Below, piece by piece: positions 42,336 through 53,592 of a DNA stretch of 64,000 nt. Position 1 is the first letter of the stretch. Every line of letters starts with the position of its first letter. Origin of the DNA: Agapetus fuscipes (Eukaryota; Arthropoda; Insecta; Trichoptera; Glossosomatidae); contig OX637344.1 in the NCBI GenBank assembly GCA_951799405.1, positions 15,252,001-15,316,000 of the forward strand, in the 5' to 3' direction. Position numbers and translations under genes: made by a program. The notes under the pieces are model-generated. The model saw only the letters and a list, made by a program, of their open reading frames with translations, had not been told where the DNA came from and made no database searches.

Positions 42336-42653
42336 TTAGTCATAGATTTTGTAGACATTGTATCATTATATTATGATAAAGAACAAACATATTTCTAAAA
42401 TATGAAACAACAAAATTAGAACAAGAAAATATGAACAAAAATAGTTTTTTTAAATTTTTTTTTGTGGCGTCATTTTTTAGGTTATATAATTTTTTTTCAA
42501 TGTAAGCTTTAGGTAAAATATCAGTAAACATGCTTGATTTTTTCCATTAATTTCACTTATCACTAAAGCCACAAAGTATAAGAAACATACTTTTAAAAAC
42601 AACGACATTTTTTTGTCCGGCCTATTTCGATACTTACTAGAAATGTACCCTTA

Positions 42654-43210
42654 GTACCCTTAGTACGAGTTGCAAAACTTGAGTAAAGTAAAGTTTACGG
42701 AAAATATTAAAGAGTGATTTCTCCCAAAATCTGCCGTTTTTGTTTCTTACACTTTATGGTCTTAGCAAAAGAGTTACAGTGATGAAGAAAATCAAGTTCA
42801 AACAAACAAAAACGGCAGATAGATTAAAATAAAAAACTTATTTGTTACAATTCACATGAGTTTTTATTATTTTTTAAACACTACCGGTTTCGGGAGAAGC
42901 AATACCTCCCATCTTTAGGTGTAAATATAAACTTATTTTTATATTTACACCTGAAGATGGGAGGTATTGCTTCTCCCGAAACCGGTAGTGTTTAAAAAAA
43001 AAAAAAATAATTAATAATAATAATAATAAAATAAAAACTCATGTGAATTGTAACAAATAAGTTTTTTATTTTAATCTATTAAAATGAACTTTCACGAAAT
43101 AACTGCTAAAAACCTAGATAAAAACGGCAGATTTTGGGAGAAATCACTCTTTTATAATAATTGCCGTAAACTTTACATTCCGCAAGTTTTGCAACTCGTA
43201 CTAAGGGTAC
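42654..43210. mobile_element. Fold-back with central hammerhead-like motifs
   Basis: Outer arms (gtacccttagtacgagttgc) and inner arms (aacacatgag-like, ctaccggtttcgggagaagc) are mirrored about 42935. The left half has a roughly 60-bp extra segment near 42750. No transposase. Confidence 0.85.
42951..42986 (+). other. Hammerhead-like core motif
   Basis: CTGAAGA, T, GGGAG-...-CTCCC, GAAACCGGT on the plus strand. The mirrored minus copy (42883-42917) has CTAAAGA, a change in the core. Confidence 0.5.
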
Positions 43211-43698
43211 AGATGGCAATGGAGAAACCTGCCATTATGTTATATTTTTCCACAATTACTCTTGATATTCTATAAGGTGTTCAAATAATACCCAGTATAA
43301 CAAAAATATCGTTAAATTTTAAGCCGATCTCTATTTAATACGATCAGGTATATTTTGGGTAATGTACCCGATAGTGTCCGATACGAATCACTGATTTATC
43401 AACTATTCATTGTGGTGGAGTCTATTTATTTATACACATGAGGTGGCGGTGCGCGGCATTAGTGGCGCTGGACTCGAAATAAATAAAACCGCACCATTTA
43501 CGGATTAAATTTGCATACAAGCACACCGGGTTATATGAAGTCCGCTCAGCTGTGAAATACAAGTCTTTTTTTTCAGGTGTAACTGTAAATGAACAGACCG
43601 TAGTCTTGTGTTTATCGCTTTCGGGTTCAAATGTGCAGATCTAAAATACTATAGCAAAATTAAATAACACACATACTAAAAAGTTTACAAATAATTTA
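43211..43698. other. AT-rich DNA
   Basis: No recognised feature. Confidence 0.35.
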
Positions 43699-45705
43699 TC
43701 CGGTCGATAGCTCAGTTAGTGTAATTTGTTGTGTATGTTCCTTGACTTATATAGTCTAAGAGCTAGACGTATGAAACCTTACCTCATCGACTACCAGGCA
43801 GAGACATGGTCAGGCTGGTAGTTTGCATCGAGTACATGATTTTTTCACAGATCTGCCGTTTCCTATCCTGGAGCGTTTTGGATGCGGCCTCTTCAAAGAG
43901 GCCCAAAAAATGGTGCAAACTACCTCATCGACTACCAGGCAGGGACTAGTAAAAACTAATGCTCCATATTAATTACCTGCTTTTTGCATAAAAAAAAATA
44001 TTCCAAACCTGGAGCGTTTTGAATGCGGCCATTTTTTTGTAAATTATAAAAAACGATCTTTTGAAGTTAGTTGTATGAGCCATGGAAATAAAGTAAAAAA
44101 ATATGATATTACATACATTACTTGTAATAAGAGGATAAACATACTACAAATTTGTATTTCCAACCCTTCTTGTTCAGGAGAAAAGGGGGTAAAATGTTAT
44201 TTTTTACAATATATTTTATAACTCAAAAACAAAATAAAAAATATGATATTTTTGTACGTCAAATATAAGAACATAAATTTTTAAACAATAATAATTTCTT
44301 ACATATTCTTGCTATCTGCTGTAGTTTCAGAGCATTTTCTAAAAAACTTTACGGCAGTTCCCGTTTTTGGTTCAAAATTCGGTTTGAACGCCTTAGTATT
44401 TTATTTTAAAAATTTATAAAAAATACCATCACCTAGAAGATTAAATTTCCTTTAAAATTGTATGAATATTTACTCTTTTATTGTGAAAGGATTGTATGTT
44501 ATAGCGGCTTAACTTTTGTAACGTATTTTGATGGTTGTATATAAGTACCTACCTATCTAGCACGAGTATCTGCGTAATATTATGATGATTTCATATTATC
44601 ATCATAATATCACGCAAAATATGTTACCACAAGATTAGCCGCTATTCTGTTCAAACCTTTCACGATAAAATAGTTTATATCCATACAGTTTTATAGGCAA
44701 TTTAATCTTCTTGGGGATGGTATTTTTTATATATTTTTACAATCAAACACTAAGGCGTTCAAACCGGATTTTGACCAAAAAACGGGAAACGCTGTAACGG
44801 TTTTTGGGAAAATATTTCACTTCAAACTTTATTTTCTCTGAAACTATAGCAGATAGCAAGAATATATAAGAGGTCATTATTGTATAAAAATTTATGTTTC
44901 TATATTTTACGTACAAAAATATCACAATTTCTATTTTGTTTTTTAGTTATAAAATATATTGTAAAAAATAACATTTTACCCCCTTTTCTCCTGAACAAGA
45001 AGGGTTGGAAATACAAATTTGTAGTATGTTTATCCTCTTATTACAAGTAATGTATGTAGTATAATATTTTTTTACTTTATCTCCATGGCTCATACAACTA
45101 ACTTCAAAAGATCGTTTTTTATAATTTACAAAAAAATGGCCGCATTCAAAACGCTCCAGGTTTGGAACATTAATTTTTGTGTTAAAAGCAGGTAATTAAT
45201 GTGGAGCATCACCTCTTACTAGTCTCTGCCTGGTAGAAATGAGGTAAGGTTTCGTGCGGCCGGCTCTTACACTAATAGGTTGGTATGCGGCTTACCACCC
45301 ATGCTGCAGAAAATGGTTCACTTTGCCAAAGTCACCCCTGCTTTAGGGAAGGTCAGCAGGAGTTGCAGGGTGTATGTTCATTTGAGATTCGAGTTTTTAT
45401 ATTGTAGGTCCACATGCGGCATGTTTAAGCGTAAACTTATACGTGTTTGTTTGTGAAATGCATGTAATGTGAATCTTTAATGTTACATAATATATTTGTT
45501 ACTTAGATTAGATAAGATAAGAGTAGAGTGCTTGCATTCCATGCCGAAATCTTGGGTTCGAATCCCACCAAGGGTGTCAGAAACGATTTGACGTTATGGT
45601 ACCATATTTTATTTTAATTTATTGTACATATTTTATTTAAATTTTATATTTATACCGTTAGCGGCATGAAGTTACACTATATGTGTAGTTAAGTTGCGAA
45701 ACTAA
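43699..45705 (+). repeat. Triple nest: TS2 > LA 3' end > 1.5-kb fold-back
   Basis: The TS2 head (43699-43717) resumes at 45522 (gtagagtgcttgcattccat, gggttcgaatcccacc). The gap holds an LA 3'-end copy (43719-43751 and 45275-45520), itself split by a fold-back. Confidence 0.82.
43752..45274. mobile_element. 1,523-bp fold-back with about 0.7-kb arms
   Basis: Ends TAGTCTAAGAGC and gctcttacacta; ATA duplicated at 43749-43751 and 45275-45277. Arms share ctggagcgttttgaatgcgg, cctcttattacaagtaatg and gtattttttataaattttta-type blocks to a centre near 44590. The left end carries an extra copy of ctcatcgactaccaggcag. No transposase frame, so it must rely on another element. Confidence 0.85.
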
Positions 45706-45737
45706 AGTGTAAAAATCATAGTTTCAAATAGTCTTTA

Positions 45738-46140
45738 ATCTAGGTTGCAAAGATACATCAAAATTAAAAACTTAGATCAAATGCATTCCCACAAACAGAC
45801 ACGTTCACAAAATACAGATTCAAAATACAGTTCACAAAAGTGAACCATATATACAATCTTAGACCGGTCCGTAGTCCAGTCGTAGCACTTTGGACTCGTA
45901 AATGGAAGGTTGTGGGTTCGAATCCCGGCGGAGCATAAAAAATATATCATTTTTATTTTCAAATTTGCTCTTCGCTGGGTTGAAAATTTTATAAACCTTT
46001 ACCAATGACCGATCACCAGAGGTCCATCCAGCCTTACAGCAACTGAGTCTTGCTTGAGAATTGTCGCTTTCTACAGCGACGATAAAGCTTGCAGAGGGCT
46101 CTTGTGTGATACATACAAAAACAGCGCTCACCAAACAAAT
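45738..46140. repeat. LA fragment (-) and TS1 SINE (+)
   Basis: 45738-45850 is an LA 3'-end piece. 45862-46140 is TS1 with head gaccggtccgtagtccagtc, box B gggttcgaatcccgg and the short tail. Confidence 0.75.
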
Positions 46141-46143
46141 CGA

Positions 46144-46330
46144 CACCATCTCTCAGGGTCAGTCTCCCCTCCACTGACCCACGCCCTGTATATCCATCCC
46201 ATCCGGGGATGTGTCACAGGACTCGCATGCAAAAGTTATGTGAGATGCGAGTGGCAGAAGGCCCTCCCGTGAAGCTACACTTTCCCAAGTGTTTACACAA
46301 AGCAAAGGAGGCTCAGAAATCACTGAAAGA
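46144..46330 (-). repeat. Copy of the repeat at 1-200
   Basis: gtcagtctcccctccactga through aggctcagaaatcactgaaa is shared almost unchanged. Confidence 0.65.
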
Positions 46331-46734
46331 CCAAACAAATCAGCCTTATTTAATTTTTAATCTACAAGTCAAGGAAATCAGTGTTAAAAATTTCGCGGTT
46401 TTTTGTTAATTTGTACATCGTTAGCAAACCAAGTGCAAACGTCTTTCAACCTATTTAACTATGTTTGTTTATCACTGTGATTAAGGCGGGCTCAAGTCTG
46501 TGCCTTAGTTTTAAGTCTCATAATTAATAGTCGTGACTTTTGGGCCTCCAGTCTGGGCTTAAGGCCTCCTAAGGCCGCGGCCTTATCCGCCAGGTTAAGC
46601 CCGTCTTATCTGGGCGACCGTTCATTAAGCCGGGCTTAAATTAAGTTTTGGTCAGCCGGAATAAAGCCGGTTTTTATCCTGAAAAATGGCGGCTCAAGGA
46701 GCGCATGATAAATTTTGTATCCGCACTATACGAT
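46331..46734. other. Unique DNA with ggcttaag-type repeats
   Basis: 46500-46640 contains several near-palindromic pieces (gggcttaaggcctcctaagg, taagccgggcttaa). No gene. Confidence 0.35.
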
Positions 46735-47393
46735 TTGGGTTTTTATGTTGTAGGTTTACATGCGGCATGTACAAGAGCGAACTTACACGTGTTTGCTTGT
46801 GAAAATCTTGTGAAATTGTCGGTGTTATGGCCGAGGGCGCCAAGTGGGCTGATCTTTCCAGTGTGTTTGGAATAGAACAACGTTGGTTCGATCCCCGCCT
46901 GGGTCATTTGGCCATAACTTTGACCCGGGTTCAACAGATGTTATTGGGTAATTATTAATTAATAATTCATTTATGTAAACAATATTGAATAATTAATGAA
47001 TGATATTAATACCTACCTGTTTTTGGCCAGGCAAAATAATCGTGAATCCCCAATGTTACATATTGTTACGATTGTAAATGGGGTTCTCTTTTAATTAAAC
47101 TGCAATTTTTTATTTTAACATACTTTATTTTACACGGTTTGGTTCACAATTAACAATAATCATTGATAATCTCTGCTTATTGGTCTTCACGGTAAAATGC
47201 TTGGAGCGACTAATCGCTCTCCGCACCATTGCAGTCCCCATGTATAGCTACAAAAGAGATCTTCCTCGCAGATTACCAGAACGCCGTTCTATGCACTACC
47301 ACCATCATGGACTACTCCCCGATAGTTCTACCCACTATCTACTTAGATTTCATAGTTCGTAACAATATATTTGCAACTTAGATTAGATAGGAA
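46735..47393 (+). repeat. LA 3' end split by TS3 and a solo LTR
   Basis: LA pieces: 46735-46808, 47041-47063 and 47365-47393. TS3 (gtcggtgttatggccgaggg; ggttcgatccccgcctgggt) fills about 46809-47038. Confidence 0.78.
47064..47364 (-). mobile_element. Solo LTR, TGTTACGA...TCGTAACA
   Basis: 301 bp with 8-bp inverted ends and ATAT duplicated on both sides (47060-47063, 47365-47368). On the minus strand a TATA-like tatacatgg precedes gactgcaatgg, and AATAAA follows. Probably Gypsy-like by ends and duplication length; no internal region is present. Partial copies lie at 791-1080, 48040-48150 and 57505-57617. Confidence 0.82.
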
Positions 47394-47412
47394 ATAAGAT
47401 TAGACTATAATA

Positions 47413-47660
47413 CTGCCCTGCATACCAAAAAGGCAGTATCTGCAAAATGTTTGTTTTGAGATAATCGACTTCAAACTTAGGAATTGTATGATTTTAAGTA
47501 CACTTACTGCTAGTCTGTGTGCTTATATCTCAGTAACCATAGGAGATCCTGCTTTTTTACTGAGCTTATTGGATTCAGCGTCGTTTAAAATATGGAAATA
47601 CATGTATATAACTCAATATCGAAAAAAAATCAGTTACTGCCTTCTTTCTTAGCAGGGCAG
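47413..47660. mobile_element. MITE-G, AATA target duplication
   Basis: 248 bp with ends CTGCCCTGC and gcagggcag, inner match aaggcagta/ttactgcctt, AATA at 47409-47412 and 47661-47664. Confidence 0.78.
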
Positions 47661-47689
47661 AATAGGTATACTTCGAAAAAGAAATGCTA

Positions 47690-48400
47690 CGTCTCAACAA
47701 AATAATGTGATGAGATGGTTTGGGCATTTGGAAAGAATAAAAATGATGATAGACTGAAAACATGTATATACAGAGGAAGTGTGAAAAGAAAAAGACGTAA
47801 GGGACGACTGAGAACAGTATGGAGGGATCAGGTTGAGGAGATTGTGAAAGAATGGGATACACAATGTGAATGTAAAAAAATAAAATTTATGAGAAAAGTG
47901 ATGAATACGATTTTTTCTATAATCTATGTCGTAAAGATATTTTACATTTAAGATTCACATAACATGTATTTCTACAAGCAAATTTACACAAAAAAATTTT
48001 TTTTTGGTGATACATGTGTTGTGATCCATGAAATCCCAAGGAAGATCTCTTTTGTACCTATATATAGGGACTGAAATGGAGCGGAGAGCGATTAGTCGCT
48101 CCAAGCATTTTGCCGTGAAGACCAATAAGCCGAGATTACATATGATCCATAAATCTATAATCTAAGTTGCAAGGATATATTCATTTATAGTTCTCAAATG
48201 CAAGCCCACAAACAGACACGTGTAGTTCGCGCTTACAAATGCTGAATATGTACTTACAAATAAAATCCAAACCTCAAATGAACATAAACCCTACTACTTT
48301 TGCCGATCTTCCCTGACACAGGAGTGACATTGGCAAAGTGAACCAGTTTTACAGTATGGGTGGTCCACCTCATACCAACCTATCAGTCAAGGAATACAAG
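47690..48400. repeat. LB end, LA pieces and LTR fragment
   Basis: 47690-47905 is an LB coding remnant (gagatggtttgggcattt, gggacgactgagaacagtat). 47918-47995 is an LA scrap. 48040-48150 is a piece of the TGTTACGA LTR (gcgattagtcgctccaagca). 48155-48400 is a decayed LA 3' end, minus. Confidence 0.68.
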
Positions 48401-48489
48401 TAATTCAATACATTCAAATATATAAAACAAATAAACACTTAATAAATAAACAATAATTGAAATACTTTAATAATTGAAAATACTTTTCA

Positions 48490-48575
48490 ATAAATAGGTT
48501 CCACTTGCCACATACGATCCCTTCGGGAAGTACTAGGCTAAAAGTTACGCTTTATGTGTAGCTTAGTTGCACTTC
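48490..48575 (+). repeat. TS2 tail
   Basis: aataggttccacttgccaca to tttatgtgtagcttagttgc. Confidence 0.55.
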
Positions 48576-48960
48576 TCATGAAATCTCGAAATATCTCACA
48601 TCTAGGTACTCTATGAATAATTTAAATGTAAAACTAAAATTTACTTTCATTGATAAACCTGCAGGAAAGTTGAAGGAAGCGTCTATAGAGTCTTTATCTA
48701 CCTTCATTGGCGATAATTTTCTGTGTAATTTCCTCTGAACAAGTTGCCAGCGAGAAACTTCATCCAGACTTCGTGATTTATTCCCTGCTAATCTGTCTCC
48801 TGGAATATTTTATGAATTTTCTCGTGTTCCTCTTCTATCGGTGCTGACTATCACTGCTGATCTGAAGCCGCGCCGAGAATATCAAATTATGCTGAAGCGG
48901 CTGAAATTCGTGAAATTCACGTAGGGGGGCATTCAGCCGAAAGCGGTCCACACCTCCTAT
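48576..48960. other. Unique island
   Basis: About 380 bp of complex sequence (gcgataattttctgtgtaat, atctgaagccgcgccgagaa) without repeat similarity or a credible frame. Confidence 0.35.
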
Positions 48961-49007
48961 CTATGAAAAGACCTTAATCACTGGTAGGCTTATATGCGAC
49001 GATAAAA

Positions 49008-49231
49008 TCAGGGCAATAGTAGTGTAATCCATAACTTCGGCTAAGTGGTGTTTTGGCATAATTTTCATTCCTTATAATAGTACAAAACATCGTCTCTGGC
49101 GAAATCTCTTTTTCAATAACTAAACTATCTTACACCATTTCTAATTTATTAGATACTATAATCAGGAATGAAAATTACGCCAAAATGCTACTTAGGTGAC
49201 ATTGTGGATTACACCACTATTGCCCTGATAG
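49008..49231. mobile_element. MITE-L with about 60-bp TIRs
   Basis: tcagggcaatagtagtgtaa and its mirror ttacaccactattgccctga, continuing through aattttcattcc/ggaatgaaaatt. Confidence 0.82.
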
Positions 49232-49283
49232 CCTCAAATAAGCCTTTTTTCATAGGAAATCTGTGCAGGAGGCTCCTCAATTC

Positions 49284-50263
49284 TTTTTTTTTTTTTTTTT
49301 TAAGGAATCCTGTGCGGGAGGCTCCCCAATTCTTGTGAGTCTTGGGGGTCTATGTCACCCTGGAAGGGTGCCGCAGAGGTGTTGCTTGAGTTCTTGGTTC
49401 TGTCGTGAGGCGCTGCAAGGAAGTGGTGATTGATGTTGGTTTTGAATAAAACCGGATTAAATTGGGAAGGGAACACAGATACTGGTAGACCATTCCATAA
49501 ACGGGCAGTTTGGCAAAGGAATGAGTCATGAAAACGCCAAGTTCTCATAGTTTTGAGATCGACTGCAAAGGGATGAATGAGAGTCGTACTACGAGTTTCC
49601 CTTTCTGAAATGCGAGGGGGAGGGATTAATGAATGGAGCTCATTAGAACAAGCTCCGTGGTAATATCGATAAAAAAGACTGAGCATTCCAACTTTTCTTC
49701 TGTGCTGGAGCGGCTGCAGATCGGATGTCAGAGAAGGATCATTGATCAACCTCACTGCCCTCCTTTGCACAGAATCAAGTTGGTCACTCAACTTCTTGGA
49801 CATACCACACCAGAGATGGCTGCCATACTCGATAATGGGGCGGATTTGGGATTTATACAGAGTCAATAACTGGGCTGAAGTAAAAAACCTACGGGCTCTG
49901 TATAATATGCCGAGTCCCCGGAAAGCGGAAGTTGTGCGAGACTCAATAGCATCATGGTATTTTAACTCTGATGACAGAGAAACACCAAGAAGATTTAAGT
50001 GTTCATGGTTAGAGAGGGAGACATTGTCGAAAGTTGGGAGATAGTTGTTTGGAATCCTATTTAAGGATATCAGACATGCTTGAGTCTTTTTGACGTTGAA
50101 CTCTACAAGGTTGTCAGTGCCCCAACGGCTGACAGCCCTGAGATCTGTATTGATCTTTGAAGCTAATGATTCACGAGCAATAGATATCGCTGAACTATTT
50201 GGGGGCTTTGTAAAAGAGAAACCGTCATGTATTGTACTGTCATCGGCATAGCAGTGGATAGGA
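49284..50263 (-). mobile_element. LINE LD, 3' third with RT end and poly(A)
   Basis: The minus-strand frame 50262-49300 is open for about 320 codons: HCYADDSTIHDG (catalytic YADD), WGTDNLVEFNVKKTQ, LLGVSLSSELKYHDA, LTLYKSQIRPIIEYGSHLWC and SVQRRAVRLI, then a C-terminal RLWNGLP segment. Jockey/I-type group. 5'-truncated exactly at the YADD. The 3' end cctcccgcacaggattcctt plus poly(A) is the sequence borrowed by TS1. Confidence 0.85.
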
Positions 50264-50385
50264 TAGCTTGAAAGTCTCGGGGGACTATGTCACCTTGGAA
50301 GGGTGCCGCAGAGGTGTTGCTTGAATTGTTGCTTCTGTCGTGAGATGCTGCAAGGAAGTGGCGATTGAAGTTGGTTTTTTGGTAG
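50264..50385 (-). repeat. Second LD 3'-end fragment
   Basis: gtgccgcagaggtgttgctt and gctgcaaggaagtggcgatt repeat 49370-49430. It abuts the truncated LD copy. Confidence 0.72.
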
Positions 50386-50414
50386 GCTAAAAGCTTTGGA
50401 AATGAAAAGAATCA

Positions 50415-50680
50415 TACCTTGCCCTTAGTGCTTAATTGTTTTATGTCCATCAGAGGTACATAATTTCACATAAGCAATGTTTGCACGTGTACTGGACAAG
50501 TTTAATGTGTCTTATAAAAACTGAAAAGTTTTTTTTTAAATATTGAAAACAATTCTCACAATACAATGTTTTACGTTTATTTCTTAGCTCAAATTGTGTA
50601 GAATGTGATTTGAGATAATTTCATTGAAAGTTCATTTTTAAATCAAATGGTGGATAAGCCAAACAAGCACTGGGGGGGAG
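50415..50680. mobile_element. MITE-A copy
   Basis: cccttagtgcttaattg and ggataagccaaacaagcact ends, shared interior. Confidence 0.7.
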
Positions 50681-51169
50681 ATAAATTGACTTTTCATTCC
50701 ACAACGCATTGAGTATAAGCTTTGCTTAATGTAAAATCAAAAGGAAGTGCTCATGAAATTTTTCTAAACTACAGGATATTTACATAATTTTAGTGTTTTC
50801 TCACATTGGAAATAGGAAAAAATGTGCACTTAATTAGAGAAACCTATGTTAGCTTAAAAAGTTACTTCTTCAGTTTTACCTCTAAGTTAATGATAGGCAC
50901 AGAGCAATGCAATATATTTTGCCTACCTCTTAGCAGGTCTGAATTGTAAGGAGGTGTCGGTTTGCTCCCGTGTATTTGAGCAACCTTTATCTTGCTTACA
51001 TATCATCATTTGTAACTTGATGAATAGTTTTCAAAATCATAAAAGTGCTTCAAACACAGAGTCATATAATTCCGAAAATTATACACGTTTACTTTTAGAA
51101 TATTACTTTCTTTTAGTGGCAGATATTTTTATAAATTATTTTGAAATCATATAAATATTCCTGTTGATA
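50681..51169. other. AT-rich DNA
   Basis: A 66-codon frame at 50954-51154 has no recognisable feature. Otherwise nothing. Confidence 0.35.
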
Positions 51170-51360
51170 ATGCTTATATTCCATGCCAGATGGGTAGGGT
51201 TCGATTCCCATTAAGGGTTCCAGAAATATTTCCGCGTATCAGTATTGATTTCAGACGCAGTGTAAAATACCGTCAAGGTAAACTCAGCATTGGAAAAAAG
51301 TAAGAACTAGTGCCTCGGGAGCTGGGAAACCATGGTTGAAAACACGGTTGGCGTAAGATC
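51170..51360 (+). repeat. TS2 copy
   Basis: gcttatattccatgccagat, box-B-like ggttcgattcccat, and aactcagcattgg. Confidence 0.62.
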
Positions 51361-51364
51361 ATAT

Positions 51365-51798
51365 CGACGGTTAAAAGGCAGTATTTTTGATAAAAAGCGA
51401 CATTTTGGTCAAAAATGAGTTATGAATGCTATCCTACTTGAAATTTCCCGTTCTTTCTAATGCGCTAACTGCCATAGTTCTACGATGATTTTTGTGTTGT
51501 TTAGGCCCAAGCAAACAACTGCGTTTTTGAAGTATGGTTTTGGTGTATCCGACAAGTTTTTGGTCTTGTTTGTCCTAAAGGCGCTTGTGACATAAAAAAA
51601 TCGTAAGACATCGTAAAACCACATTAATAGGAATGTCAATAAGTGCCTTTACTTTTTTGATTTTAGAGCTGTTTTGATTTAAACGATATGATAAAAAATA
51701 AAAAAAGTTATGCCATTTTTCTGTAATCTCAAACTTTGAACGGCTTTCCTGAAGAATTTAGTTTATGTCGCTTATGCCCTACTGCCTTTTAACCGTCG
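51365..51798. mobile_element. MITE-H copy 1
   Basis: 434 bp, ends CGACGGTTAAAAGGCAGTA and tactgccttttaaccgtcg. A second copy is at 59341-59978. Confidence 0.82.
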
Positions 51799-52015
51799 GT
51801 ATGATGATTCATAGAGCGCCGTTTCGTGGCTACTGATACTGCAAAAGCGCTTTCAGTCTTAACGCTGAGGTGAAGAAGTGGGTCTTCATTCCCTTCTTGA
51901 AGCTCTCAATTCCTTCCTTGGCGCACACTTCTGGGGGCAGCTGATTCCAAGAGGACGGTCCAGCAATCGCGAAAGCGCGGTCTCTGAACACTGTGCTCCT
52001 TTTTCAACATAGTAC
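51799..52015 (-). pseudogene. LINE LC C-terminal remnant
   Basis: The minus strand encodes FAIAGPSSWNQLPPEVCAKE and runs to the atagagcgccgtttcg 3' end. Confidence 0.68.
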
Positions 52016-52249
52016 ACTAACAGGGTTAAGTGCACTGTCAACTCTCACCCTTGTAAAAATAAATAGATCCTACGCGCCACATACGACTCTTAATAAGATG
52101 ATATACAGTAAGAAGTTGCACTTCAAATCGTAATCGCTGTTTTTGTGTGATACTCGTATAAAAAATCCTATAAGTCCTTGCTTGATATTTTGTATTAAAA
52201 CGGGAAGCAACATGAAACAAAAACCAATTAAAAAGTATCAGCGGTTATT

Positions 52250-52740
52250 CTTTGACTTAAAGGTTGGTATGAGGCTTACCACTTACACTGTAAAAATGGT
52301 TCACTTTGCCAACGTCACCCCTATTTCGGGGAAGATCGGCAAAAGCTGCAGGGTATGTGTTCATTTGAGGTTTGTACCTATTTGAATTTGTAAGTACACA
52401 TACAGCATTTCGCTGCCTTAGTTCTTGTTTATCGTATACGCCATTGAGAAAATTTTACATAAGTAATGTTTGCATGTGTACTGGACCAATGTGTCTTTTG
52501 AAAAATATTTAAAACAACTCTCACATTATCGAGTTTTACGGTTTTTCTTAGCTCAGATTGTGTAGAATTTGATTCATAAGACAACTGCATGAAAAAGTCG
52601 TATTTGACAAGATTGGCGTATACGATAAACAAGAACTGAGGGAGCGATTTGTAAGCGCAAACTTACACCTTTTTGTTGGTGTGCATATTTTTAATATAAA
52701 TCTTTAATGGTATATTTAGTTGTACGTTAGATGATAGATT
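52250..52740 (+). repeat. LA 3' end split by MITE-A
   Basis: LA halves 52250-52410 and 52647-52740 are separated by a complete MITE-A. Confidence 0.8.
52411..52646. mobile_element. MITE-A, complete, ATTT target duplication
   Basis: 236 bp. Ends CGCTGCCTTAGTTCTTGTTT and (reverse complement) CGCTCCCTCAGTTCTTGTTT, continuing through ATCGTATACGCCA on both sides. ATTT lies at 52407-52410 and 52647-52650. Confidence 0.88.
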
Positions 52741-52744
52741 ATAG

Positions 52745-53229
52745 ACATTCGATCCTTTATAATATTATATCACTGTAAGAAGTTGAATTTAAAATCGTAG
52801 GTGATGTTTTTGTGAGAAACACGTCCCAAAAATTTAATACATCTTTGGTTGGTATTTGGTATTTAAAAGGTTAGCAGCATGAAACAAAGATAGATTAAAA
52901 AGTATCAGTGGTCAACCGCAGACCAACCCTTAAGCTGTGAACATTTTTAACCCTCTCGCAATGAAAAGAATTCACCGTTTGGTGATGACGTAATGAAACA
53001 CATTCTGTAACGGAAATAGGCCGGATTCTAAATAAGAAGGGTGTGAAAAATCAGGACCGCTCAACCCTTTGATGAGGTCTGCGGAATGTCATGTGGAGGA
53101 GCGGTCCGTGGACAATTAAAACCCAGGCCGGCATTAGGGAGTGAAACCTCCGTAGAGGGAGGGTCTACGAGATACAAAACAGAGGTCGATCTGCGGTTCA
53201 GTTATGGACATTTAAAAAAAAACGATTGA
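52745..53229. other. Mixed unique DNA
   Basis: 53030-53200 has moderate GC and phrases such as gagcggtccgtggacaatta. I do not recognise it. Confidence 0.35.
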
Positions 53230-53465
53230 TTGTTCCTTGACTTATAGGTTGGTATGAGGCTGACTACTCATGCTGTAAAAATGGTTCACTTTGCCAATGT
53301 CACCCCTGTTTCAGGGAAGGGCAGCAAGAGTTCCAGGGTTAATGGTCATTTGAGATTTGGTTTTAATTTGTAAGTACACATTCAGCATTTGTAATCGCGA
53401 ACTACACGTGTCTGTTAGTGGGCATGCATTTGATATGAGCTTTTTGCAACTAAGATTATAGATTG
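53230..53465 (+). repeat. LA 3'-end element
   Basis: gttccttgacttataggttg to gcaactaagattatagatt. Confidence 0.78.
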
Positions 53466-53592
53466 GTGCCAAAAATTAATCAATGCGTTTGGTTTATCAA
53501 TGTTTTTAAATTAAATATTTTAAAAAAATACAATTAAAAATAAAAAACAAATTGTATAAGGTTACGGGGCGAGTAAAATTTAATTATGTACG

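Noticed and set aside
42883..42990. Complete type III hammerhead from the fold-back centre
   Set aside because: CACTACCGG could act as the second strand of stem III, but the bases after the would-be cleavage site do not pair with those before CUGAAGA, so stem I fails. Only the partial core is claimed.
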